Assembly (NCBI GenBank): GCA_016866575.1 | Contig: VGMA01000100.1 | Location: forward strand, 1 to 5,140 | Direction of reading: 5' to 3' | DNA length: 5,140 nt | Source: Chlamydiota bacterium | GTDB lineage: Bacteria; Chlamydiota; Chlamydiia; Chlamydiales; VGMA01 | Shown here: positions 1-5,140 of the stretch, in pieces | Numbering within the stretch: the stretch's first letter is position 1 | How the letters are laid out: each line of letters starts with the position of its first letter | The notes under the pieces: model-generated | The model's input: the letters and a program-made list of their open reading frames with translations, nothing else | What the model was told of the DNA's origin: nothing | Databases searched by the model: none | Translations under genes and position numbers: made by a program

Positions 1-1
1 C

Positions 2-448
2 CCAAGATTGAGTGTGGAGTCTGATTGTGGATGGAACTTCCAAGAAAATCTCGTCGATTTTGCCAATATTGCGACCAAGTGGACGATCAACCGCTACTAT
101 GCTATGAGCTTAGAAGTGCGTCATCGAAGCCCATTTTACTGGAAAAAAGATGAGCTTGATAATTACATACTCGATGTAACACGCCCAATAGAAGAGCTTA
201 GAAATTCTACTCTTTCAGACAGTAGAAACACTTTTTTAGCTAAAATGCATATGCAAATTACGCCTCAATCTTGGTGCCAAATCGAAAATCATATCGGCTG
301 GGCACGCCAAGGTCAACCAATCTACAATGAAACAAAAGTAGATCTTTTCACCGTAATTGCCAGCATGTGGCAGCTAAAAATTTCTTACATGCACACTGTC
401 AGAACCGATGAATTCTCTTTCGGTTTCAATATGATTCCAGGAAAATAA
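2..448 (+). CDS. C-terminal part of a probable outer-membrane beta-barrel protein (5' end outside window)
   Basis: The frame is open to the left edge with no stop, so this is the last 148 residues of a longer protein; a TTG at 8 is probably not the true start. The sequence is rich in aromatic residues and alternates polar and hydrophobic residues in short stretches typical of amphipathic beta strands: about residues 33-41, 78-86, 91-100, 111-121, 122-131 and 136-144 of the visible part. The last strands (WQLKISYMH and EFSFGFNM) are close together, as in the end of a transmembrane barrel. The overall look recalls the C-terminal domain of LptD/OstA-like proteins that insert lipopolysaccharide in the outer membrane, but no diagnostic motif is visible, so the family is a guess. 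No signal peptide can be judged because the N-terminus is missing. The gene ends in TAA and is followed by a hairpin. It converges on def and is not part of that operon. Confidence 0.6.
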   Translation, partial: PRLSVESDCGWNFQENLVDFANIATKWTINRYYAMSLEVRHRSPFYWKKDELDNYILDVTRPIEELRNSTLSDSRNTFLAKMHMQITPQSWCQIENHIGWARQGQPIYNETKVDLFTVIASMWQLKISYMHTVRTDEFSFGFNMIPGK

Positions 449-459
449 GCACAATTTCT

Positions 460-499
460 ACGCCTTTGATTTTTATGATCAAGGGCGTGGATGCTTTTT
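460..499 (+). terminator. Probable intrinsic terminator after the beta-barrel gene
   Basis: An 11-bp stem pairs 460-470 (acgcctttgat) with 478-488 (atcaagggcgt), with one G-U pair and a 7-base loop (ttttatg). It begins 11 bases after the stop codon of the upstream gene. A run of five T follows at 495-499, but it is separated from the stem by six bases, so the terminator is less ideal than the one on the opposite strand. The position between convergent genes supports the role. Confidence 0.6.
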
Positions 500-500
500 C

Positions 501-556
501 AAAAAAAAGACAATCCCCTTTAGATTTAGCTTTTATTGGCTAAACATAAAGAGGAT
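501..556 (-). terminator. Intrinsic terminator of the tpiA-secG-def operon
   Basis: On the minus strand a long hairpin lies about 25 bases after the def stop. The outer stem pairs 513-522 with 547-556, with one mismatch (517/552). After a small internal loop, an inner stem pairs 525-530 with 539-544 around an 8-base loop. Reading leftward, the hairpin is followed within four bases by eight consecutive T residues (the A run at 501-508 on the plus strand). This is a textbook Rho-independent terminator for the leftward operon. Confidence 0.8.
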
Positions 557-580
557 AAAATCTATAATCTATGCAATATA

Positions 581-1156
581 TTAGGTGAAATACTTATTCA
601 CTTCGCTTGGCTGAGTGATAACGCTTGAAGGACAATTGTACTTGCGATCGATCTGATCTAGATGCGCTTGAACGTTTTTTCTTTTGCTTTGCCCTAAATA
701 ATCAATGGTTAAAACGCCATCGAGGTGATCATATTCATGTTGAAGATTGCGAGAAAACCAACCACCAACGTTTTCTAATCGGAAGAATTTTCCATCTTCA
801 TCATAAGCTTCGATATCAATAAAAGCAGGTCTTCTTATTTCTAGATAAAGCCCTGGATAGGACATGCATCCTTCTTCCATCACCACCGTTTCCTTAGAAT
901 AGAAGGTAATTTTTGGATTGATATAGACCTTAGGGGCAGTGACTAAAGCTTCCCCTTCTTCATCATCTGCTAGAGCTCCGATGAAAATTCTTTGATTGCT
1001 GCCTACTTGAGGGGCTGCTAATCCCACTCCATTGTAGGCGATCATTGTATCAATAAGTTCCTTAGCAAAGGCCTTCACTTCCTGATTGATAATTTTTACA
1101 GGTTGACATTTCTCGCGAAGGCAAGGATCTTTGTAATATCTAAGTCGAAATACCAT
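581..1156 (-). CDS. def: Peptide deformylase
   Basis: This cytoplasmic metalloenzyme removes the formyl group from the N-terminal methionine of newly made proteins. All three family motifs are intact in the 191-residue product. Motif 1 is GVGLAAPQ (residues 43-50, with Gln50). Motif 2 is EGCMS (95-99), where Cys97 is a metal ligand; the more usual form is EGCLS. Motif 3 is QHEYDHLDG (139-147), with metal ligands His140 and His144 and catalytic Glu141. The N-terminus (RYYKDPCLR) aligns with the usual start of the family, which supports the ATG at 1154-1156. The length is slightly above the typical 165-185 residues because of a polar C-terminal tail after about residue 172. Only 5 bp separate it from the secG stop, and there is no clear Shine-Dalgarno sequence at normal spacing, so translation is probably coupled to secG. 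It is the last gene of the leftward operon and is followed by a strong terminator. Confidence 0.96.
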   Translation of the reverse strand: MVFRLRYYKDPCLREKCQPVKIINQEVKAFAKELIDTMIAYNGVGLAAPQVGSNQRIFIGALADDEEGEALVTAPKVYINPKITFYSKETVVMEEGCMSYPGLYLEIRRPAFIDIEAYDEDGKFFRLENVGGWFSRNLQHEYDHLDGVLTIDYLGQSKRKNVQAHLDQIDRKYNCPSSVITQPSEVNKYFT

Positions 1157-1161
1157 GCTGC

Positions 1162-1446
1162 TTAAACACTCTCTATAGTTACTTGCGGGGCGCTCTGGTG
1201 CGATCTAGCTAGAGCAGAAGTCCAAAGTGAAAGAACAAAGCAGGAGATAAAAAATGCAGCTCCAAGGATCGCTGTGAATTTTTTTAAGACATCTGCAGTC
1301 GAAGTTCCAAACATAGATGTAGAAACATCACCGCCAAACGAAGCTCCAAGACCCATTGTTTTGCTTTCTTGAACTAAGATGACAAGACAAAGTAGTCCAC
1401 ATAGAATGAGAAAGAGGAAAACAAGGATATAAAATAAAACTGCCAT
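1162..1446 (-). CDS. secG: Protein translocase subunit SecG
   Basis: SecG is a small inner-membrane subunit of the SecYEG channel that assists protein export. The 94-residue product shows the family plan. A first transmembrane helix lies at about residues 3-25, ending in LVILVQESK. The conserved cytoplasmic loop follows with MGLGASFGG (31-39) and a Ser/Thr-rich stretch with MFGTSTADVLKKFTAI. A second transmembrane helix spans about 57-78, then comes a short polar tail. The loop corresponds to the MGASFG / LFGSSG segment of Escherichia coli SecG. The ATG at 1444-1446 places the first helix right at the N-terminus, as expected. It lies 8 bp downstream of tpiA and 5 bp upstream of def. A tpiA-secG pair is common in bacteria, so the neighbourhood supports the call. 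Confidence 0.93.
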   Translation of the reverse strand: MAVLFYILVFLFLILCGLLCLVILVQESKTMGLGASFGGDVSTSMFGTSTADVLKKFTAILGAAFFISCFVLSLWTSALARSHQSAPQVTIESV

Positions 1447-1450
1447 AACA

Positions 1451-1456
1451 CCCTTT
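1451..1456 (-). promoter_or_regulatory. Ribosome binding site of secG, overlapping the tpiA stop
   Basis: On the minus strand the bases read AAAGGG, four bases before the secG ATG (1444-1446). They share two bases with the tpiA stop codon (1455-1457). The match to the Shine-Dalgarno consensus is partial, but this is the clearest such site in the leftward operon. It implies that ribosomes ending tpiA can hand over to secG. Confidence 0.5.
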
Positions 1457-2207
1457 AATAGTTGATAATCTTTTGAAACGTATCTGGAGCAAGTGAAGCT
1501 CCACCTACTAAAACTCCGTTTATATTTCTCTGTTTCATCAAATTTTGCATCGACTCTGCTTTGACAGAGCCGCCATATAAAACAGGAACTGTTTCGGTAA
1601 ATTCCTCACCGAACATATTTGCCAAATCTTTTTTAATCATCTGATGGGCTTCTTCAGCGATTTCTGGGGTAGCGATTTTTCCGGTTCCTATTGCCCACAC
1701 AGGTTCATAAGCTACCACTAAAGATTGTAAGTCTTCTTTTGAAAACGATCCTAAAGCCCCTCGAATTTGAAAGCTAAGAATCTTCTTAGTCACACCTTGC
1801 GCTCTTTGATCTTCTGTTTCACCAACACAAAGAAGCGGTATCATCGATTCATTTAGCGCCTGGGCAATCTTTTTTTCTATCATGGCGTCTGATTCTAAAT
1901 AGATATGTCTTCTTTCAGAATGACCAATAATGACAAATTTTGCTCCAGCATCGGATAACTGCGCTGCTGAAATTTCCCCTGTAAAGGCTCCAAGATTATG
2001 TTCATTAACATTTTGAGCACCTATGAGAATCGATAAATTCAAATTTTTTCTCATTTCTTCTAGAACAGATATCGATGTATAAGAAGGGGCAATCCACACT
2101 TCTTTCGTTGATGGCAAATCCATTTTTGCCATTTCCTCTAAAAACGCTTTTGCTTCTAGCTGCGTTTTATGCATTTTCCAATTGGCAACGATAATCGCTC
2201 TTTTCAT
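1455..2207 (-). CDS. tpiA: Triosephosphate isomerase
   Basis: This cytoplasmic glycolytic enzyme interconverts dihydroxyacetone phosphate and glyceraldehyde 3-phosphate. The 250-residue product has the usual length of the (beta/alpha)8 family and all catalytic elements. These are ANWKMH with Asn9 and Lys11; IIGHSERR with the electrophile His96; AYEPVWAIGTGK with catalytic base Glu168 followed by the mobile phosphate-gripping loop 6 (about 169-177); YGGSVK (211-216); and GVLVGGASL with the phosphate-binding Gly pair at 235-236. The dimer-interface loop GAQNVNEHNLGAFTGE (63-78) is also recognisable. The ATG at 2205-2207 fits the standard N-terminus. It is the first gene of the leftward operon tpiA-secG-def. 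A promoter lies immediately upstream, and no Shine-Dalgarno sequence precedes the start (the upstream bases read aagtttctcc), so the transcript would have a very short leader. No key residue is missing. Confidence 0.98.
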   Translation of the reverse strand: MKRAIIVANWKMHKTQLEAKAFLEEMAKMDLPSTKEVWIAPSYTSISVLEEMRKNLNLSILIGAQNVNEHNLGAFTGEISAAQLSDAGAKFVIIGHSERRHIYLESDAMIEKKIAQALNESMIPLLCVGETEDQRAQGVTKKILSFQIRGALGSFSKEDLQSLVVAYEPVWAIGTGKIATPEIAEEAHQMIKKDLANMFGEEFTETVPVLYGGSVKAESMQNLMKQRNINGVLVGGASLAPDTFQKIINY

Positions 2208-2228
2208 GGAGAAACTTTTTTTTCACCA

Positions 2229-2257
2229 ATAATACCCATTTCCAGTAACATATTCAA
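2229..2257 (-). promoter_or_regulatory. Probable housekeeping-sigma promoter of tpiA-secG-def
   Basis: On the minus strand TTGAAT (-35, plus-strand positions 2252-2257; 4 of 6 to consensus) is followed after exactly 17 bases by TATTAT (-10, positions 2229-2234; 5 of 6). Transcription would start near 2222-2224, leaving a leader of only about 15 bases before the tpiA ATG. The spacing and location are what a sigma70-type (chlamydial sigma66) promoter should show. It is a pattern match only, but the best in the intergenic region. Confidence 0.6.
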
Positions 2258-2278
2258 GAGTTGATTTATCCCAAGATT

Positions 2279-3616
2279 ATGCTAGAAAAAAATCAAGTAT
2301 GGACCGTATCAGGTTTAACCCAGGAAATCAAAAATATCCTAGGTCACCGCTTTAGTTTTGTTCGCCTGCAAGGTGAAGTATCTGATCTACGAGAGCAGTC
2401 TTCAGGGCACATTTATTTTACCCTTAAAGACATAGAAGCGCAGATCTCTGCAGTATTATTCAAAACGGCAGCTTCTAAGTTGGAAAGAAAGCCAAAAGCG
2501 GGTGACACGATCATCGTTGAGGGACAAATTACTGTTTATCCTCCAAAAGGCTCATACCAAATTGTGGTAAACAATCTCAGTTATGTCGGTGTTGGAGAAT
2601 TGCTTTTACAGTTTCATCAACTCAAATCTGAGCTAGAAAGGCAAGGCTGGTTTGATCCTCAAATCAAAAAACCTCTACCTGCTTTTCCAAAGACGATTGG
2701 AGTCATTACTAGCCCTACAGGAGCTGTGATTCAAGACATTCTCAATGTCCTTAGCCGAAGATTGAAAAAATTCCACCTAATTTTACACCCTGTGCGCGTG
2801 CAAGGAAAAGGAGCTGAAATCGAAATCGCTCGAGCTATTGATGAAATGAATGTCTTTCAGCTTGCCGATGTTTTGATTGTAGGTCGCGGAGGTGGATCAT
2901 TAGAAGATTTATGGCCCTTCAATGAAAAAATTGTCGCTGAGGCAATCTTTAGATCTAAAATACCTGTTGTTTCTGCTGTAGGACATGAAACAGATTATTC
3001 CATCTCTGATTTTGTTGCAGATGTTAGAGCTCCAACCCCTTCTGCTGCTGCTGAACTCATATCTCAAGAAAGAAGCCGCCTTTTTGAAAACTTAAGGGGC
3101 TTTTATGGGCAAATAGCAAGAAACCTTGTCCAAAGAATTAGACATGACAAAACAGCTCTTGAAAAATTCTCTTCCCATCCCCTGCTCTCATCCCCTTACG
3201 CATTTTTAGACCTGAAGATGCAAAAAGTTGATGATATTTCCCATGATCTTTATCAAAATATTCTTTTGCAAATCGAAAGAAAGCAAGCAGGGCTTGAAAA
3301 AATTAAAAAAGCCTTAGACGCCCTTAATCCTCAACGTAGTCTAGAGGAAAAAAAGAAATGGCTTCTAACCTTTTCAAAGCGCTTATCTGTGATAGAAAAA
3401 ATTATACACGATAAAAAATTGGCGCTAACTTCGCTAAATTCTCATCTACAATCCATGAATCCAAAAACTGTTTTAAAAAAAGGGTATTGCATTCCCTTTC
3501 GAGAAAACAAGAATTCGGTTATTATGGCAAGACAAGGACTTCAGGCTCACGAGAATATTACCCTGCTTTTCCACGACGGCTATGTAACCGCTAATGTTAT
3601 AGGTACCAATGACTGA
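2279..3616 (+). CDS. xseA: Exodeoxyribonuclease VII large subunit
   Basis: XseA is the catalytic subunit of exonuclease VII, a cytoplasmic complex with several XseB copies that degrades single-stranded DNA to short oligonucleotides and serves in repair. The 445-residue product shows the family order. An N-terminal OB-fold spans about residues 7-105, with RLQGEVSDLREQSSGHIYFTLKD-type segments. The nuclease core has GVITSPTGAVIQDIL (141-155), VGRGGGSLEDLW (201-212) and SAVGHETDYSISDFVADVRAPTPSAAAEL (232-260), including the conserved Asp153, His236 and Asp239. A long charged helical region (about 265-390) probably binds XseB, and the short C-terminal segment carries LKKGYCIP and FHDGYVTANV. The length is close to the 456 residues of the E. 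coli protein. An in-frame TTG at 2261 would add six residues, but the ATG at 2279 is preferred because the extension matches nothing familiar. Neither start has a clear Shine-Dalgarno sequence. The gene overlaps xseB by 8 bp. Confidence 0.96.
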   Translation: MLEKNQVWTVSGLTQEIKNILGHRFSFVRLQGEVSDLREQSSGHIYFTLKDIEAQISAVLFKTAASKLERKPKAGDTIIVEGQITVYPPKGSYQIVVNNLSYVGVGELLLQFHQLKSELERQGWFDPQIKKPLPAFPKTIGVITSPTGAVIQDILNVLSRRLKKFHLILHPVRVQGKGAEIEIARAIDEMNVFQLADVLIVGRGGGSLEDLWPFNEKIVAEAIFRSKIPVVSAVGHETDYSISDFVADVRAPTPSAAAELISQERSRLFENLRGFYGQIARNLVQRIRHDKTALEKFSSHPLLSSPYAFLDLKMQKVDDISHDLYQNILLQIERKQAGLEKIKKALDALNPQRSLEEKKKWLLTFSKRLSVIEKIIHDKKLALTSLNSHLQSMNPKTVLKKGYCIPFRENKNSVIMARQGLQAHENITLLFHDGYVTANVIGTND

Positions 3617-3860
3617 CAATATTTCTTTTGAACAAGCGTTTAAACGTCTTGAAGCTATCTTAGAAAAGATGAACTCTGCAGCTCTACCTCTTGAAGAGGC
3701 TCTATCTCTTTACGAAGAAGCTGACCGCTTAGTCGCTTTTTGCTCAAAACAGCTCCAAAGCGCGGAGAAAAAAGTACAAGTGTTGATCAAGAATCGACAA
3801 AACGATCTCTTGCTCGACGAAAATGAACGCCCTCAAATGCAGGCTTATGAAATTAGATAA
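3609..3860 (+). CDS. xseB: Exodeoxyribonuclease VII small subunit
   Basis: XseB is the small helical subunit that binds along the helical arm of XseA in exonuclease VII. The 83-residue product has the characteristic pattern: SFEQAFKRLEAILEKM (residues 6-21), then LPLEEALSLYEEADRLVAFCSKQL (26-49) and AEKKVQVL (52-59). These give two antiparallel helices, and the length is normal for the family. The ATG at 3609-3611 lies inside the end of xseA (8-bp overlap, ATG and TGA in different frames). An AGG at 3601-3603 gives a modest ribosome binding site. The last 14 bases overlap the start of dxs. The overlaps suggest translational coupling of both nuclease subunits and DXS in one transcript. The tail after residue 60 is polar and probably flexible. 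Confidence 0.95.
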   Translation: MTDNISFEQAFKRLEAILEKMNSAALPLEEALSLYEEADRLVAFCSKQLQSAEKKVQVLIKNRQNDLLLDENERPQMQAYEIR

Positions 3861-5140
3861 TTTCACAGAGATCAAAAATCTCGCTGAACATCAACTTAGC
3901 TCTTTATGCAAAGATGTAAGAGAAAGAATTCTTCAGGTGCTCTCAGAAAAAGGGGGGCATTTAGCTTCCAATATTGGTTCAGTAGAGCTTACAGTGGCTC
4001 TTCATCGAGTTTTTTCCTCTCCTACTGATAAAATCATTTTCGATACAAGCCATCAAACCTACGCCCATAAAATTTTAACAGGGCGCAATGAACAATTTCC
4101 TACTATTAGGCAGTATCAGGGTCTATGCGGCTTTGCAAGTCCTAAAGAATCTGCTCATGACCACTTCTACGCAGGGCATGCAGGAACTGCACTATCTCTT
4201 GCTTTAGGAGTCGCTCATGCTAGAGATCTTAGTGGATCTGATGAATATGTCATCGCTGTTTTAGGAGACGCTGCTTTTTCTTGTGGTCTGACCTTAGAGG
4301 CTCTCAACAACATCCCTTCCTCACTTTCTCGATTCATCATTGTTCTTAATGATAACAACATGTTTATTTCAGAGAGCACGGGCAATATCAATGAGTGCCT
4401 TAGAAATTACGTAAAGCAAAACAAGAATGCTCTTGAAGCTGCTTTGAAGCGGATCATGCCCACCAAAATACCTGATACGAAAATATCTTTTTTTGAGCAT
4501 TTTGGCCTCAATTACATCGGTATTGTAGATGGACATGACGTAAATGCCTTAGCAGATGCTTTCAACTCTGCTAAAAACATTCAAGGACCTGTTTTAATCC
4601 ATACAACGACGACCAAAGGTCACGGCATGCCTAAAGCGGCCGAAGACCCAACTCTTTACCACGGCGTAGGATGTTTTGATGTTGAAACGGGAAATCTCCA
4701 TAAAAAAGCTGCTACTTCTTTAACCTTTCCTAAGATTTTCGGCGATTATCTTACAAAAATGGGTCAGAAAGACCCTGATCTTGTGGTAATTACACCAGCT
4801 ATGCCTCACGGGGCGTGCCTAACAGACTTTTTTGACACTTTCCCTGAACGCTCTTTTGATGTGGGTATCGCTGAAGGTCATGCTGTCACATTTGCTGCAG
4901 GTCTTGCTTACCAAAAAAAGAAAAACGTCGTTGTAAGCATATACGCAACCTTTTTACAAAGAGCTCTTGACAACCTTTTTCAAGATATTTGCCTTCAAGA
5001 ACTGCCTGTTCTTTTAGCTTTAGATAGAGGCGGTCTATCTCCTGCAGATGGAAGCACCCACCACGGCATTTACGACATCAGCTTTTTACAAGCGATGCCG
5101 GGCCTGGTCATTGTACAGCCAAGAGATGGCGATGTCCTCA
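3847..5140 (+). CDS. dxs: 1-deoxy-D-xylulose-5-phosphate synthase (3' end outside window)
   Basis: DXS condenses pyruvate with glyceraldehyde 3-phosphate, using thiamine diphosphate and Mg2+, in the first step of the MEP isoprenoid pathway; it also feeds thiamine synthesis. The first 431 residues are visible, roughly two thirds of a typical 620-650, and the frame is open to the right edge. The N-terminal domain has GGHLASNIG (36-44), DTSHQTYAHKILTGR (66-80), GHAGTALSLALG (110-121), the diphosphate/metal site GDAAFSCG (140-147) with VLNDNNM (166-172), VDGHD (227-231) and TKGHG (256-260). The second domain has KIFGDYL (296-302), AEGHAVTFAAG (342-352) with catalytic Glu343, SIYATFLQRALDN (364-376) and ADGSTHHGIYD (400-410). 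The C-terminal transketolase domain is cut off. The ATG at 3847 overlaps xseB by 14 bp. An in-frame ATG at 3823 would add eight residues, has no better ribosome binding site, and is less likely. Several motif residues differ from the general family (see findings). Confidence 0.95.
   Translation, partial: MKLDNFTEIKNLAEHQLSSLCKDVRERILQVLSEKGGHLASNIGSVELTVALHRVFSSPTDKIIFDTSHQTYAHKILTGRNEQFPTIRQYQGLCGFASPKESAHDHFYAGHAGTALSLALGVAHARDLSGSDEYVIAVLGDAAFSCGLTLEALNNIPSSLSRFIIVLNDNNMFISESTGNINECLRNYVKQNKNALEAALKRIMPTKIPDTKISFFEHFGLNYIGIVDGHDVNALADAFNSAKNIQGPVLIHTTTTKGHGMPKAAEDPTLYHGVGCFDVETGNLHKKAATSLTFPKIFGDYLTKMGQKDPDLVVITPAMPHGACLTDFFDTFPERSFDVGIAEGHAVTFAAGLAYQKKKNVVVSIYATFLQRALDNLFQDICLQELPVLLALDRGGLSPADGSTHHGIYDISFLQAMPGLVIVQPRDGDVL

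Noticed and set aside
563..568. Perfect TATAAT on the plus strand just beyond the def stop
   Set aside because: No acceptable -35 hexamer lies 16-18 bases upstream (TTGGCT at 536-541 is 21 bases away), and it would only drive transcription antisense to def. It is probably chance in AT-rich sequence.
625..822. 65-residue plus-strand open frame
   Set aside because: It lies wholly antisense to def, whose motifs are intact, and its translation (Cys/His/Phe-rich, no family pattern) looks like a shadow of the real gene.
2222..2251. Weak plus-strand promoter for xseA (TTCACC, 18 bases, TAACAT)
   Set aside because: Both boxes match only 4 of 6 positions, which is expected by chance in such AT-rich DNA, so it is not listed as a feature.
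2261..2278. TTG start giving xseA six extra residues
   Set aside because: The ATG at 2279 is in frame, gives a normal XseA N-terminus, and the extra residues would begin almost on top of the tpiA -35 element.
3823..3846. Upstream in-frame ATG for dxs (eight more residues)
   Set aside because: It would deepen the overlap with xseB to 38 bp, has no ribosome binding site, and the added residues resemble nothing in DXS. It cannot be fully excluded.

Overview
The window carries ordinary housekeeping genes in two divergent, tightly packed clusters. A third gene is cut by the left edge. The likely source is a member of the phylum Chlamydiae, probably a Chlamydia-like (environmental) lineage rather than Chlamydia itself. 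The grounds are: the order tpiA / xseA-xseB-dxs, which as I recall it matches Chlamydia trachomatis (CT328-CT331); the DXS motifs GDAAFSCG and AEGHAVTF, which I recall from chlamydial DXS in place of the usual GDG and AEQH; AT-rich sequence; and tpiA-secG-def as a unit, which I believe differs from the C. trachomatis arrangement. The taxonomy is inference.

Layout. Positions 2-448 (+) hold the C-terminal end of a probable outer-membrane beta-barrel protein. Positions 449-580 are a convergent gap with a hairpin terminator for each strand. Positions 581-2207 (-) hold tpiA, secG and def, transcribed in that order with gaps of 8 and 5 bp. Positions 2208-2278 are the 71-bp divergent promoter region, with a good housekeeping-type promoter for tpiA. 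From 2279 to the right edge (+) lie xseA, xseB and dxs, which overlap by 8 and 14 bp. The dxs gene runs off the window.

How the genes work together. XseA and XseB are the two subunits of exonuclease VII. DXS starts the MEP isoprenoid pathway from pyruvate and glyceraldehyde 3-phosphate; triosephosphate isomerase, encoded on the other side of the shared promoter region, interconverts that same triose phosphate. SecG is a membrane subunit of the Sec translocon, and peptide deformylase removes the N-formyl group from new proteins. No RNA gene, mobile element, CRISPR array or repeat family was seen. I found no evidence of an undescribed system; the points most worth checking are the unusual active-site motifs of DXS and the compact overlapping layout.
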